Part shown: in pieces, positions 13,001 to 23,277 of the stretch
Numbering within the stretch: the stretch's first letter is position 1
Layout of the letters: the number at the start of each line of letters is the position of its first letter
Source: Undaria pinnatifida
Taxonomy: Eukaryota > Sar > Phaeophyceae > Laminariales > Alariaceae
Reading direction: 5' to 3'
Length of the DNA: 64,000 nucleotides
Assembly (NCBI GenBank): GCA_012845835.1
Contig: JABAKD010000010.1
Coordinates: 10,172,311 to 10,236,310 of the forward strand
Notes under the pieces: generated by a model
Database searches by the model: none
What the model was told of the DNA's origin: nothing
What the model saw: the letters and a program-made list of their open reading frames with translations, nothing else
Translations under genes and position numbers: made by a program

Positions 13001-16000
13001 ACGCGCATCACGGTGACCTTGAGCCCGTGAAAAATCGATGCCACCGCCTACCCTAACCTTAATTTTGTCTGGAACAAACACCTACTCGTATTATTAATCG
13101 CTACCTCGCCGTAACCGTTTGTGCGCACGTCCGAACGGTGTGGGATGAAAATGAAACACAACAACGCAGACATTGCACTCGCAGGAGTGCATCTCGAAAC
13201 CGAAGGTGTAAACCTAGACTATAGAACAGCAAAGTGCACTCTTCCTCCGACCTCCGACAGGTATCCAAAGCTTGTTGCTAAGACGTTCGTTGCTGGTTTT
13301 AAAACTTCAACTTGCAAATGGGACGCGTTAGCCTTCTCTTTATCAAAACTCCGCTGTACGTGCAGAGGTAAAAGGTAAGGTTTCCAAACCTATACATGCT
13401 CAGTATCTGGATACCTTTCGGAGGAACAGCGGTGAATTAGCTTCTCCTCCTGAGGTCGGCGTCTTCGGGTTCAATTTGAGGCGAGACATGTCATGTGCAT
13501 GATGTACAAGGGTACACCGCCGTATCACAGTTCTGTATGTATTGATAAAATACCCAGAAATGGCAATTTTTAATTTTGGACACAAGGGCCATGTCTTGAA
13601 ACAGCGAATTCAGTTTTCACGATTTACCCTCCCAATGTGGAGGCTTGAGCATCTTCGCAGGCGTTTTCAGCATCTTCGAAGGCGTTTCTTTCCGCGAGCG
13701 GAACCTATCGCTGTTTTTTTTATGGCTGCGGCTTGATGATTTGTCAAACAGATACGGTAGGCAAGCCGCCCATTCCTTCCAAATCAGTTTCGAAAGCGAT
13801 ATTTCGAAGTACATCCGAAAAAGTCAGGGCTGGGTTCGGTTCAGATTTCGTCCTTTCGAAAGGTACGGCTTGATTGGGTCGGGGCCTGCCAAGTCCAAAC
13901 TATTTCGGTTCGATTATTATGTAGGTCCCCGCAAAACCGAGCGAACCGAGCCGAACCGGCCCAACCCCGTACCTTGGTAATTGAATACGTCGAAGTATAT
14001 GAGTAGTGTGGACGTATTTTTTTCGCTGTTCGGAACGATGGTCCTTTCTTTACTTTAGCAACGGGAACTATAACGAATGGTTTCGGTTCGGAACCGCACA
14101 TGCAATATTCCTACTGTTCGGTTCGGTTCTTTGTACGACAACCGAAATCCTGCGATTTTGTTCGATTCCGCGGATCGATTCCGCGGCACAGGACCGAACC
14201 GAACCGAACCGAACCGAACCGAACCGAACCGAACCGAACCGAACCGAAAACGACCCTTGGCAAAGTAATGTATTTCGCTTTTTCAAGCGAATAGATAACG
14301 GCCTCTGGAAATCAACGACGGTTTTTATTGTCCGACAATACTAGAACAAAACCGTCAAAACTTCGAAGTTCGATAGTTCGATAGTTTACTGAAGGAAACA
14401 ACAGGGAAACAACACGTCTACGAGTATCTCTCATCCAAAACAACGCCCGGCTATGATAGGCCGTTCTAAGGGCTCCGGGTCAAAAACGCGTGAAATCACG
14501 AGTAAAAAAACAGGATTTTGAGTTTCAGGTTTTGTTCGTGACAAATAAATGTACATACGAAAAAGAAAACAGGATTCCGAAGCTCAAAACCCGCGTGTTC
14601 TATGTCACCCTCGTGTGTGTTATGTGCTACCCGCGTGTTACGTGTGACCTGTGACGTTTAGCATTATTTGTTCTGCTGCCACTGCTACAGCAGCCATTGG
14701 CTCTTGCGCCCTTTGTTGGAAAGTGTTATCATGGTGTTTTTTTTTTGTTTTTTTTTCAGCACACTTTCACTTTCCAGCTTCTGGACAAGCCGTGGTCACA
14801 GGTGTCATCCCTTCTCCTCCCCGGTTCTTGCCTTCAATTTTTTTCGCGCATAGGGTTCAGCAATCCCACTGCTCGTCGATTGTACATCGAATGTTGCTAA
14901 CTCACGCTCTCGCGCTTTCCGCAAGTCAATTTGTCCACAAGAAAAAGTCCCAACAAATTTATACGAGTATGCACTCGGCGGGGCTCGAACTCACGAAACT
15001 GACCTATACCAGGCTCGAGGATAACCTGATACGCCACCGGGGCGACCGGCTGTTAATAGGGTTCAGGGAACCGTTTCCGGGGACCTTTAGCATTCCCCCC
15101 CCCCCGCTCGCTCGTACGGACGCGGGGAGGGGGGGCGCGAGGGATTGGGGTCGGGGGCAACGGGGCCACTCTCGGGTGATGGTGCTCGCCCCCTTACGCG
15201 TTGATGAAGGACAACTGCCGATAGATAAGAGTTACACCTGTTCCCGCACCGTCCGTCAATCCAGCTGTATATTCAGAGTCCATTCTTCAATCTGCAGTAA
15301 GTTGGGGTGAACCAGTGGTCTCACCTATAGCGGCTGGTGATTCGACCCTCCCTTACAAACTCGGCCTCCTAGGCCTGAGCCTGTATATTTTCTAGCCTAG
15401 GGTATATGAAGGCCTTTCCTCCATCCCATATGGCACGCGGACGGATTACCAAATTCGTCTTCGTTACAACATAAGTTGGTTTCCGCAGCAGGCCTTCCAA
15501 GACTTGCCTTGGTCGCTGAGCGCGGAACTGATCGAGCTTCCTGTATTAGTACTGGGCTTGCGACCATACCCTCGCCTCCTTAGCTGGGCGCTACGACCTC
15601 CACCAGTGTCATGTAATGGTTGACTGACTGACCGGCTTGACTGACTGATGACGTAACTTGACTGACTAAGTGACTTGAGTGACTGACGATGACTTGACTG
15701 ATTGACTTGACTGACTGACTCGACTGACTGGCCGACTCTGAACTCTGAACGGGGAGGTGCGGGAAAAACACGTATTATGCATTATCAGAACCGATGCAAA
15801 TAATGATATCAGAATCCCTAGCCCCGGTTTTTCCCTAAAGTAGGCAGTACCTGGTATGTTGCAACGAGTCGGACCTCGCTCTTGCAGGCACAATGGAGTG
15901 TTTGCGTTAAAAAAAATCTCTAACAATCTTCCATCGGGCTTGGAAAAGGCCAGATTCACCCCGGCTTGCATTTGGCTGAGTTTGCGATAAAAATTCCACT

Positions 16001-19000
16001 GAAAAAACACACGAAGCACAAAAACGTGTCATGTGTACAGAATCCACGCACAGCAGCATCGATCTCCCGCAACAACGAACGCTGAACACTTTTGGAACAC
16101 GTGCACGAGAGAGTGAGAACAGCCGCACAGCAGCAGCAGTAGCAGCACCGCAGCCGCAGCAGCGGCGGGGGCGGGGGCGGAGGTGGCGATGGCCCTGCAA
16201 GATGAATTGCGGCACAGCAGCTCGTCCTGGCTCGATCTCACCATGATCATAACACAACAGAACAGCCAGTTAGTTTTTTATGTTTAAAAGCAAACGCTGG
16301 AGACACCAACCACAGCAGCAGCACAACAGCCGCCGCACTACAGCAGCAGCAGTAGCGGCGGCGGTGCGGCTTGGGTGGCGGTGGCGGTGGAAGCTTTGAC
16401 GACAGCGTTGTGGTATAGTGGCGGTGGTTGAAAAAATCAGCACAGAATACGACAACATGACGCAGCAGCAGAGATCGAGGTCATCGTAGAGAACGCGGGA
16501 GCGCTGGCTCACAAGCACCTACCCCTGAGGTAGCACGTACGCGCCATGCTTCCCCAGCTACCCTTTGGTGCCTCCCTCCGCATCAAGGTTGGGTTGTGTC
16601 TACCGCTGCCACGCGCAGCGCACAGCGAGCAGTGTGTGCTGTGTGCTACGGTGTGGGTTGTGCCCTCGTGCCCTCTGATTATTGTGCCGTTGTGCCTGGA
16701 GAGCGACGGTGTTGAGCTCGGTGTTTGTAGGCCAATCGTATGAGCTGGTCGAGATTGATGGTAAGTTCACTCTAAATCGTTCACTCAGATCAGAATGTTC
16801 ACGCCGTTTTGGGGCAAATTCTTCCTTCAAAGTTCGCTCGGTGATTTGTTTGATGGAATTTGGATTGTATTTTTTAAAGGCAAACACTCGATCTATTGTA
16901 AGCTTCATCGAGAAAAGGAAAGAGCGAAGGGGGGAGAAGCTGGGGAGACGCCACCCACCCACCCACCCCAACAGCGTGGTAAGTTATTCTCACGAACCCA
17001 TGTCGCAGAAGAGGGGCATGATCGTGTTCGTCAAAGCTTAAGAAAATGAATGAAGGAGCATTCCCTCCCTACTTCGTACTAGCGATGGGTGGCCCCACCA
17101 GCAAGCTCGCGGGAGGTGAGGCCAGTGGTTCATCCCACCCAGGCAATCAAAGCCAGTCAAGTCAGTCAGTCAATCAGGCCGTGATTTCGTCCGCCAGTCT
17201 GGCCGTGCAAGCTACCATTAATGGCATAAAGCTACCATTAATGGCACACAGTTATCATCGTGGGCAAGCGGCCAGTGCGAGTACAACGCGAATGGGGCGC
17301 AGGGGTTGGATGAATCGGTGGGAACATGTGGCATTTCTGCTTGGGCAACGGGCTCGCATCGCAAACGCTTGTCATAATTAACGTGTCACATGCTCCCACC
17401 GATTCCGTCGACCCCTGGGCCCCATCCACCGCGTACTCGCACTGGCCCCGTGCGTGCCCACTGTAATACAGTTTGCGCCGTTTGTGGTAGCTTACTTTTA
17501 GGTACAGATACAGGTAACTTCTTGCCGATCTCTCTACTAAGCAGGTCCCACGGGTGGTGTCACGCACTCGTGTATCCTTAGAGAAAAGGCACTTTGCATT
17601 ACTAATTGTTTCACAGAACAACTGAACGCTACATAGGCGGAAGCAAATTGGTAGAAGCAATTGATTGCATTATCCCCTTTGTTCCTATACACACCTTCAA
17701 GGGCATGTGTAACCCTTTCATCCCACATATCCACTACACCCTGGATCCTAGGCCTTTGCCAGGCTCTCAGGGCAATACCATAACCGTAGCCCACCCAGAT
17801 GAGCCGTATATGCAGAAATATAGAAGATTCGGGGAAGCTCCGGTTCTACGGTCTACAAAACATGACTCGAAAATGAAGCTCTTCAAAACCCCTCCCACAC
17901 CTCTATCCTCTGAGGCTACGAAGCCTCAGGGAAAATGCTAAAGCAGAAAACGGAGAACGGAAAACGGAATACAGAAAACCCAGCGGCAAGGGCGGAATTG
18001 GCAGGCGCGAGAGCTATCGCCCTTTTCAGATGAACGCGGGGAATGGGAACAAGGGAAACAGCAAAAAAAAAAGGGAACCCGTCGGCAATGGCGGCAAAAG
18101 CGATCGCCTGGATCCGAGAGACGCGGGTATCTAACAAAAACAAAATCGAAAACGCCGGGGTTGGGAACCCGTCGGCGATGGCGGCAAAAGCGATCGCCTG
18201 GATCCGAGAGACGCGGGTATCTAACGAAAACATAATCGAAAACGCCGGGGTTGAAAACCTCGCCACGAAAACTCTGCGCGGTCGCAAAAACTTACCAGAA
18301 CATCACGTAGGAAACTCTGCCCACGCACGGAATGGACATCGTTCTCAGCCCTGCGGGTAGACCGTCGCGTCCGTCTGTCCGTGCATGATTTTATTGGCCG
18401 CTTGGTGACAAACCTCGGTTTGTATCACTGCCCATCATACCTGCAGGTATTGGTCGTTGTCGATGTAGCTCTGCTTTATCGTTATTATTCAAGTAGGAGT
18501 CGTAAACACAAAATCAGACGCCGACATAAAAGTCAACAAACAAACTGAAGGCTTTTCAACAGCTCGTCCGCAACGTTTTATTTGCACCAGGTGCCGACCG
18601 CTATAAGTTCTTGGAGTGTAATGTATATAGCGAACAGCTCCCCGGGATGATAAAATCCAGGGCCATCGAGCAAACATAGGAGAGGGTATGTAGCAAAGGT
18701 ATATTTTGACTTGCACGTGAGCAAATAAACTCAAGGATATGCTCTCGGATTTCCTGCCTTTTTTTAGGCCGCACGCACCGCTGCTGTACCTCTGTTCTTG
18801 TTTTTTGACCGGCACTTAGCTACCGGTAAGAATATCTGTTTTTATATATCGTTTTCGGTATAGAGTACCAGGTATAGTGTACCACGGCGTAAACAAGTAC
18901 GAACATAAGCTGATAACTGTCAACTTGTGTGCGTTGGTTGATGTGGAGAATTTGAAGAATCGTAGATATGAATCCTCGGTCGGCGGTCGGTCGTAGAACC

Positions 19001-22000
19001 TTGATCGTAGAGACCGACTCTAGCCGGTTCGAAAGGGGTCCGTATTGGTCTGGCGAGGTTTGAATTAGATACTCGCACTCACTCCTAAATAGATGAAGTA
19101 ATGACGCATGTATAGCTCTCTGTTTCGTATTTTGACCTGCGCTTGACTCAACTCTCGAGACCTCCTAATATTTATATACCGTTGTCGACGTAGCTCTCTC
19201 TGCCCTACATCATGTTTTTTAACTTGCAGCTTCTTGGCTCTTACTCTCGACGATCGTTCCTGTTTTGTCTTCCTGCCTCAACGCGTCACCCTTTCCCCCC
19301 TGCTACCCCCCCGTTTGTTTGTGTCGGTCTTGTCGTGCCCATCCGTTACAGGCAGAGTTAGGCGTTACCATCGCCGGCATCCATCAGAGGTTGCGACAAG
19401 GCCAGGCGACAACAACCTCGTCGCTCGCTGACGACCCCGATACCGACAGCGGGCAAGAATCTATCGCACCTGGATTGTTCGCAGCCGGTGACGTGTGCCT
19501 GGCTCCCCGGGTGTTCGACCGCCGACGCGCGCGCGCTGTGGTGGAGGCAGTGGACGACTCAAAGGGCACCTCTCTCGTCACCTGGGTGCACCCTCGGCAA
19601 AGGGGGGAGCTCGCCTGCCGCTACTGGAAGGAGGTGGGTGACAAGGGAGTGCCTTGTCTGCAAGCCTTTGCCTTTGCCTCTGCCTGCCCGGCCCCTGCCT
19701 GTTTGCTAGGTTGTGTCCTTTCCTCGCGCACGACGCTGTGCTTTGGTTGTGCCCCGCTAGTTACCCCGTTCATGAGTGCACCTATGCTTTTGGAGACAAA
19801 TTGCTTAGAATGAATGTCTGATACTGTTTGCAGTACTGTAAGGGTTGGACGAACTGCGTGCGTGCGTGTGCAGTGAATGGTGGCTAAAATTGCAGTACAT
19901 GGACGCCAGCCTAGCCGCACGACGGAATCGTGTGCGTCCATTGTTGCAACAGACGTTTGGCCATAGTTTTGGAGGGTACTCGCGGGTCCTGCGCGTGGTC
20001 AGGTCAAGTGCGGGGGCGTGACGCGTTTCCGTGTCCCGACAGGCACGTGACGCGTGTCCGTGCCCATGCTCCTGTTTGGTTACTTATGCTCCTGTTTGGT
20101 TGCTGTAAGTCTGATCCAGCAAGCAAGTCGCACGGAGGCTTGGAGCCTTTAGGATAAGCGGAAATGGCTATGATGCACACATTCACGCATCTTGTTATTT
20201 TGTATAGCCGTACACGCTCGGCGTCTTGTCCACTCTTATGAATACGCCCACCCCCCTCTCCTCGCTCGTCACTCCCCTGCCGTCGATGTCATCCGCCTGT
20301 GGAAACTCGCCTATGGAAAAAACAGGGAAGAAATTGCAAACACTCTGGCCCTGACTGCCCCTTTTCCCACGGCATCGAAGTTCCCTTGGCTGACCTGTTG
20401 CCTTTCAATCACGACGGGGCAAATCTCGCTGGCGACGCGTCAACGCTGGAAAAAAATAGGGGGGAGGTGGAGGGAAGGAAGGGGGTGGGACGGGGGGTAA
20501 AGAGTTGCCCTGAGAGCACAGATTTTGGGGACGACAACTGGCTTTCGAGTTTAAGCTTTGGACGTGGACATCGAGTTCTCGCGAAGTACCACGACCGCGT
20601 GTGGTATGAGGCCACCGTGGAAGGCGCTGCAGGCGAGGGATCGCTGAATGTGCGCTTCAAGGGTTTTGAAGACGACGGGTCGGTCTGCCTTCCCGCCGAC
20701 CACTTCCACTTGGCGCCTGTCGAGGAGACCGCTGACGGGGCAGCGGTTTCATCTCGAGGCGGCGGTGGCGGCAGCGGCGGCGGAGCTTTGGGCGAGTCTC
20801 CCGCAAGCGACGGAGAGGAAAGCGAAATCGAAGACGCGTGGGCAGACGCGACTCCGACCAACAAAGGTGCTGACGGGGAGACGGGGAGTTTTTTCCAGGA
20901 GAGGGTACTGGGCGAGAGGGGGCGGGGCGGTGGCGGTGCAGGGCCGAATATCTGGGCGAGAAGCGCAGCAGCAGCAGCTGCAGGTCCGTCGTTCTCTGAC
21001 GCGTATGTAGTCGGTGACTGGGAGCAGCACACCAAGGGCTTCGGCTCCCGCATGATGTCGCGAATGGGGTATCGGCGCGGGGAAGGGCTTGGTAAGGAGA
21101 AACAGGTGAGGCATGACCTGTACGTTTTGGCCGACTGGCTTTGCGGGATGAGGGCCGTCTTCTTATTTTTGTAAGGCCGGCCCAGCTCTAATTCCCCGTA
21201 AGCTATGCCGCGGCCGGCGGTCATGGCCACCCAGGCGACCCTTATGTTGAGAAAGCTCATCGCTATTAATATGTTATGCTTTTTGGAAGTGGATCAAGTA
21301 CGAATAAGTTGATGTTGCGAACATGTGATGTTGCGAACATGTGATGTTGCGAGCATGTATCGCAGCCACCTACTACCCTCTTGCAGTCCGTTTTTCATCG
21401 TTTTAATTTGCTTCGTCTATACACACAGTCATTGGGCGACATCCATACACCGTATGTGCCGGTGGTCTCCCATTCTTATCAAAAATCGCCAGCCGACCTA
21501 CCTCCTTCCGCCATTCCGATTTTTGTTACCCGTAAGTGTTATACCAGCCTCCACACCCAGGTAGTTCAACGCACCCGCTATCGTTATTGCTATCCTGCTT
21601 TGTGCTCGGGGTGTCTCCATGGACGATATCGTCATGTATATTTATCTCTGTATCTTCTTTTTTTCGTCTCATTTATTCTCCACACCCAGCTAGATCATCG
21701 CGTTCGCCATTATTATTTACCGTGCTCGCTGTCGATATTGCTATCCTGCTCTCTGCTCGAGGTCTCCACCGTGACGACATTGTTGTATTTCCCTCTGTTC
21801 TTCTGCCTCTCGTCTCATTCATGTGTGTAAATGAAACGAGACAGAAGAGCAGGCAGGGACAGATGTGACGGTATCGTCACGGAGGAGACCACGCCAAGCA
21901 AAAAAAAAAATAACAAGAAAATACACGAGAAGCAGGAGATACAGAGACAAACATGACGATGTTGTCATAGGGGAGACCCCGAGCAAGAGGCAGGATATCA

Positions 22001-23277
22001 ATAGCGATAGCGAGCGCGGTGAGCTAGCTGGGTGTGGAGACTTGTGTTTGTACGGGTAACACAACTCGGAATCCCATTTGCTTTTTTAGAGGGGACGCTT
22101 TGCGTCCCCCCCCCACCGTCGCAGCCACTGCATTCCATACGCCGGACGTTACGCCCCAGCAACACACGTCTTCTCTCCTACCCCACCCGTCTCACCCGGT
22201 GACACCTAATTGCAAATTCGGTTAGCCAAAACACATGTACACCCCCCGGATGCTTCCCAAATTATCATGATTATTTAGTTGTCGTGTTCGTGTGTTTGGG
22301 GGGTTCCAGGCCTAGGTTTACGGATAGAGGGCACATATGTCACCCCCCATCACCCCCCGCCAAAAAAAGCTGACACTAAAAACAGTACCGACGTATGTAC
22401 TACAGGGCGTGCAGATTTTTTGCAGACCCGATGTGCAATTTGGGGTGCCCCTCTCTCATCTTCCCGTCGACACGTCCACTTGGCCTCGACCAACACCCAC
22501 TAACGCGCTCCCTGCCAACGCGCTTTGAACGCGCATTCGTCGTCGCCTTTGCAAATCCTGAAGGGCATCGCCCGGCCGGTGCCTATCCGCGTTCTGCCGG
22601 AGCGCCGGGCCTTGGACCACCTCAGAGTGGACGACGGCCCCGGGGCCCGAGCGAGCTCAGGCAATCACAAATTAAAATCGAAACCCAGGGGCTTTTCCTC
22701 CGCCTCGTCGAGCAACGGCGAGCCGCAAAAGGCCATGTTCGACTTTCTCAACGTCACCATCCATGCGTCGGTGAAAGGCAAGGCTACCGCCGGAGGTGTA
22801 CCGCTTCCTGCCTCGGGTTTAGTTGCGAGGGACACCCACCGTGCTGGGCGCAGGCCCGTTTTCGATGCAGGTTCTTCGTCTTGTATATCTTCTTCTGTTT
22901 CTTCTCTTTCTACTTCTGGTGGTGCTGGTGGTTCTATGGTGGGTTCGGGCGAAGGCGCAGGCGCAGGCCGCGCAAAGGCGGGGGTGTCGGGGAGAAGAGC
23001 AGGAGACATGTCGCGTTCGGAGCTCCGTTCACACGTCGTCGAGGCGAGAGAGGCGGAGGTATCGCTAGCCACCAAAGTCGAGCGCTTAAAGGAGACAATC
23101 AAGCGCAACTCGGAGCGAGACCCCAGGGTAGCTGCGCAGGCGAAGCAAAAGCTCGAGGGGGTCCAAGCGCAGGCTCGAGAGATTCGCGCCAGCCGAGACC
23201 GGGCGGAGAGAGTATTGGGGAACAAGGGGGGTAAGGGCAAGGGTGATAAGGGCAAGAGCGGCCTGTTTTCGTTCTGA
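3891..23277 (+). CDS. ZGPAT-like CCCH zinc finger, Tudor-like and G-patch protein
   Basis: Four exons, 3891-4061, 19352-19633, 20326-21105 and 22564-23277, joined by three phase-0 GT-AG introns into 648 residues (human ZGPAT is about 530). Residues 15-65 form an N-terminal helix of ZGPAT type, built only when exon 1 is joined to exon 2 (LLQLQ|AELGVTI). Next are a Tudor/SH3-like barrel at about 102-143, a CCCH finger C146-x8-C155-x6-C162-x3-H166 created across intron 2, and a second Tudor-like barrel at 230-281. A Gly/Ala/acidic linker leads to a G-patch starting WEQHTKGFGSRMMSRMGY at about 383 and crossing intron 3 (GLGKEKQ|GIARPVPIRVLP). MFDFLN (469-474) and a C-terminal coiled coil (about 575-635) follow, in the ZGPAT order. 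Animal ZGPAT is a nuclear DNA-binding repressor and spliceosome-linked factor; a nuclear role is inferred here. Confidence 0.88.
4871..5242 (-). mobile_element. TRIM-like miniature LTR element, family 1 copy A
   Basis: 372 bp with direct terminal repeats at 4871-4953 and 5157-5242. The termini are TGTCAAGG/TGTTAAGG and TTATAACA, with target duplication taag (4867-4870, 5243-5246). In minus orientation a purine tract GGGGGGGAGAG (from 4954) abuts the downstream LTR, and TGGCGTCGTCGAC (5154-5142) lies 2 nt inside the upstream LTR as a primer-site candidate. The interior also contains a tRNA-like B box (GGTTCGATCCC). There is no ORF. Confidence 0.8.
5479..5646 (-). CDS. Candidate duplicated exon, copy 1 (unknown protein)
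   Basis: 168 nt, 56 codons, phase 0 at both ends, between a TTTGCAG acceptor and a GAG|GTACGT donor on the minus strand. The peptide starts NPCEAAAEGRQVGED and ends ATRAFDIE, with two cysteines. No family recognised. It could be an exon of a gene nested in the ZGPAT-like intron, or a relic. Differences from copy 2 are mostly amino-acid changing, so constraint is not evident. Confidence 0.35.
6409..6576 (-). CDS. Candidate duplicated exon, copy 2 (unknown protein)
   Basis: Second copy of the 56-codon phase 0-0 segment with the same splice signals. It differs from copy 1 at four residues (for example NTKC for NTTC, LLEK for LLKK). If both are real they would be tandem or alternative exons. Confidence 0.35.
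7635..8120 (-). CDS. Candidate Cys-rich exon, unknown zinc-ribbon-like protein
   Basis: Open for about 160 codons on the minus strand, ending at a CGAAAC|GTGAGT donor. It contains a Gly/Ser-rich linker and then paired cysteines: PCPSKGCDGF, CDTC, CQAFH, RVCDWCDADTC. This spacing suggests metal binding, but I do not recognise the family. No ATG starts it, so it would be an internal exon. Its donor is phase 1 and does not match the phase-0 candidate exons at 6.5 and 5.6 kb, so a single gene is not shown. Confidence 0.3.
8121..9935. other. Intronic non-coding DNA with T/G-rich low complexity
   Basis: Inside intron 1. G/A-rich runs lie at 8450-8590, a TTTTG/TTTTA-rich tract at 8690-8925, and a CA microsatellite at 9137-9150. 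A roughly 45-bp direct repeat containing gtaccaggtacatttattgt occurs twice at 9480-9565. No supported gene. Confidence 0.6.
9940..10160 (-). repeat. SINE family A, truncated copy 1
   Basis: Shares with 10490-10830 and 14750-15045 the strings ccagcttctggacaagccg, cccggttcttgccttcaat and acgctctcgcgctttccgc. The tRNA-like end is missing in this copy. Confidence 0.7.
10490..10830 (-). repeat. SINE family A, copy 2 with telomeric insertion
   Basis: Full-type copy preceded on the plus strand by a T run (10462-10480). The tRNA-like part (minus strand) has a B box within ggttcgaactcacg at 10707-10720. The A-box end is split by TAACCC repeats at 10758-10772. Confidence 0.7.
10753..10776. repeat. Telomeric hexamers inserted in a SINE
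   Basis: Two and a half CCCTAA units flanked by acgcc on both sides (10753-10757 and 10772-10776). The sister SINE at 15.03 kb has a single uninterrupted acgccaccgg, so this is an insertion of about 19 nt. Confidence 0.75.
11094..12300. repeat. Internally duplicated dispersed repeat (MSFDEIF family)
   Basis: Two diverged copies of a roughly 300-bp block start at 11189 and about 11683 (both cgtgcggttcgta then gcccaaccgctgtagtttgt). A segment at 11094-11180 recurs at 12087-12185. At 12253 a short ATG frame reads MSFDEIFGLTA before GTACGT. Related copies lie at 47925-48250 and 63800-63905. Confidence 0.7.
12301..14187. other. Intronic non-coding DNA
   Basis: No gene seen. A gtacgtacgtacg tract occurs at 12733-12746. 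From about 13830 the DNA becomes enriched in ggttcgg and gaaccg words leading into the pentanucleotide array. Two adjacent 18-bp repeats occur at 13660-13685. Confidence 0.5.
14193..14247. repeat. CCGAA pentanucleotide array
   Basis: Eleven perfect ccgaa units. The 300 bp on either side carry many isolated copies of the same word in both orientations. Confidence 0.95.
14750..15045 (-). repeat. SINE family A, copy 3 (reference copy)
   Basis: Most complete copy. On the minus strand it begins with a tRNA-like segment (15045-14968) with an A-box-like ggtggcgtatcagg and a B-box-like gagttcgagccccg. The family body follows and the copy ends near an A run (plus-strand T run at 14738-14757). Confidence 0.75.
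15046..16120. other. Intronic non-coding DNA with CTGA tetranucleotides
   Basis: Contains C and G runs at 15092-15135 and a degenerate tgactgac array at 15618-15735. No gene seen. Confidence 0.6.
16120..16480. repeat. Imperfect CAG/CCG trinucleotide tracts
   Basis: Two blocks of interrupted cagcagcag and ggcggcggtgg (16125-16190 and 16312-16395). They give alanine or cysteine runs in any frame and no gene-like protein. Confidence 0.8.
17268..17452. repeat. Inverted repeat with about 65-bp arms
   Basis: Left arm 17268-17333, right arm 17386-17452. Shared words: ccagtgcgagta/tactcgcactgg, tggatgaatcggtggga/cccaccgattcc, catgtg/cacatg. The spacer is about 52 bp. It may be a foldback MITE. Confidence 0.7.
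18073..18252. repeat. Two 90-bp tandem units
   Basis: Unit from gggaacccgtcggc to aaaacgccggggtt repeated once with three or so changes. The 90-bp length keeps a minus-strand frame open by chance. Confidence 0.9.
19352..19633 (+). CDS. ZGPAT-like gene, exon 2
   Basis: 94 codons between TTACAG|GCAGAG and GAAGGAG|GTGGGT. It carries the end of the N-terminal helix, an acidic Ser/Thr linker and the first Tudor-like barrel, and ends with CRYWKE, the first cysteine of the CCCH finger. Reading into the intron loses similarity at once. Confidence 0.85.
20326..21105 (+). CDS. ZGPAT-like gene, exon 3
   Basis: 260 codons between AAACAG|GGAAGA and AAACAG|GTGAGG. It starts GRNCKHSGPDCPFSHG, completing the CCCH finger, followed by the second Tudor-like barrel, a Gly-rich and acidic linker (EESEIEDAWAD) and most of the G-patch. 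It is the longest and best conserved exon. Confidence 0.9.
21525..22070. repeat. Long imperfect foldback in ZGPAT-like intron 3
   Basis: Arms of roughly 250 bp meet near 21835. Outer ends pair as gttacccgta/tacgggtaac and ccacaccca/tgggtgtgg. Inner words include tcctgctctctgctcgaggt against a diverged agcaaaggc-type partner, tgacgacattgttgt/tgacgatgttgtca and ctcgtctcattca/aatgaaacgag. Confidence 0.7.
22564..23277 (+). CDS. ZGPAT-like gene, exon 4 with stop
   Basis: 237 codons plus TGA after a CCTGAAG|GGCATC acceptor. It completes the G-patch with GIARPVPIRVLPERRALD, then carries MFDFLN, a Gly/Ala-rich stretch and a basic coiled coil, ending in a Lys/Gly tail (KGKGDKGKSGLFSF). The MFDFLN plus coiled coil arrangement matches the ZGPAT C-terminus. 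An ATG at 22525 lies in frame but upstream of the acceptor and is not needed. Confidence 0.88.
   Translation, partial: GIARPVPIRVLPERRALDHLRVDDGPGARASSGNHKLKSKPRGFSSASSSNGEPQKAMFDFLNVTIHASVKGKATAGGVPLPASGLVARDTHRAGRRPVFDAGSSSCISSSVSSLSTSGGAGGSMVGSGEGAGAGRAKAGVSGRRAGDMSRSELRSHVVEAREAEVSLATKVERLKETIKRNSERDPRVAAQAKQKLEGVQAQAREIRASRDRAERVLGNKGGKGKGDKGKSGLFSF

Larger units (their letters stand above)
4062..19351 (+). other. Intron 1 of the ZGPAT-like gene, 15.3 kb, repeat-filled
   Basis: Begins GTGTGC and ends in a C/T-rich tract and TTACAG. It hosts a TRIM-like element, a 930-bp tandem duplication, SINE copies, telomeric DNA, pentanucleotide and CAG satellites and several inverted repeats, listed separately. 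The only coding candidates inside it are weak minus-strand exons at 5.5-8.1 kb. Confidence 0.65.
16481..19351. other. 3' part of ZGPAT-like intron 1
   Basis: No gene seen. It holds the inverted repeat at 17268-17452 and the 90-bp tandem repeat at 18073-18252. The final 90 bp before 19352 are C/T rich, as expected of an acceptor region. Confidence 0.55.

Noticed and set aside
17916-18287. Minus-strand frame with repeated ALFAAIADGFP-type peptides
   Set aside because: Produced by a 90-bp tandem repeat whose length is divisible by three.
20409-21260. Long minus-strand open frame opposite ZGPAT-like exon 3
   Set aside because: Antisense of a GC-rich conserved exon; no recognisable domain.
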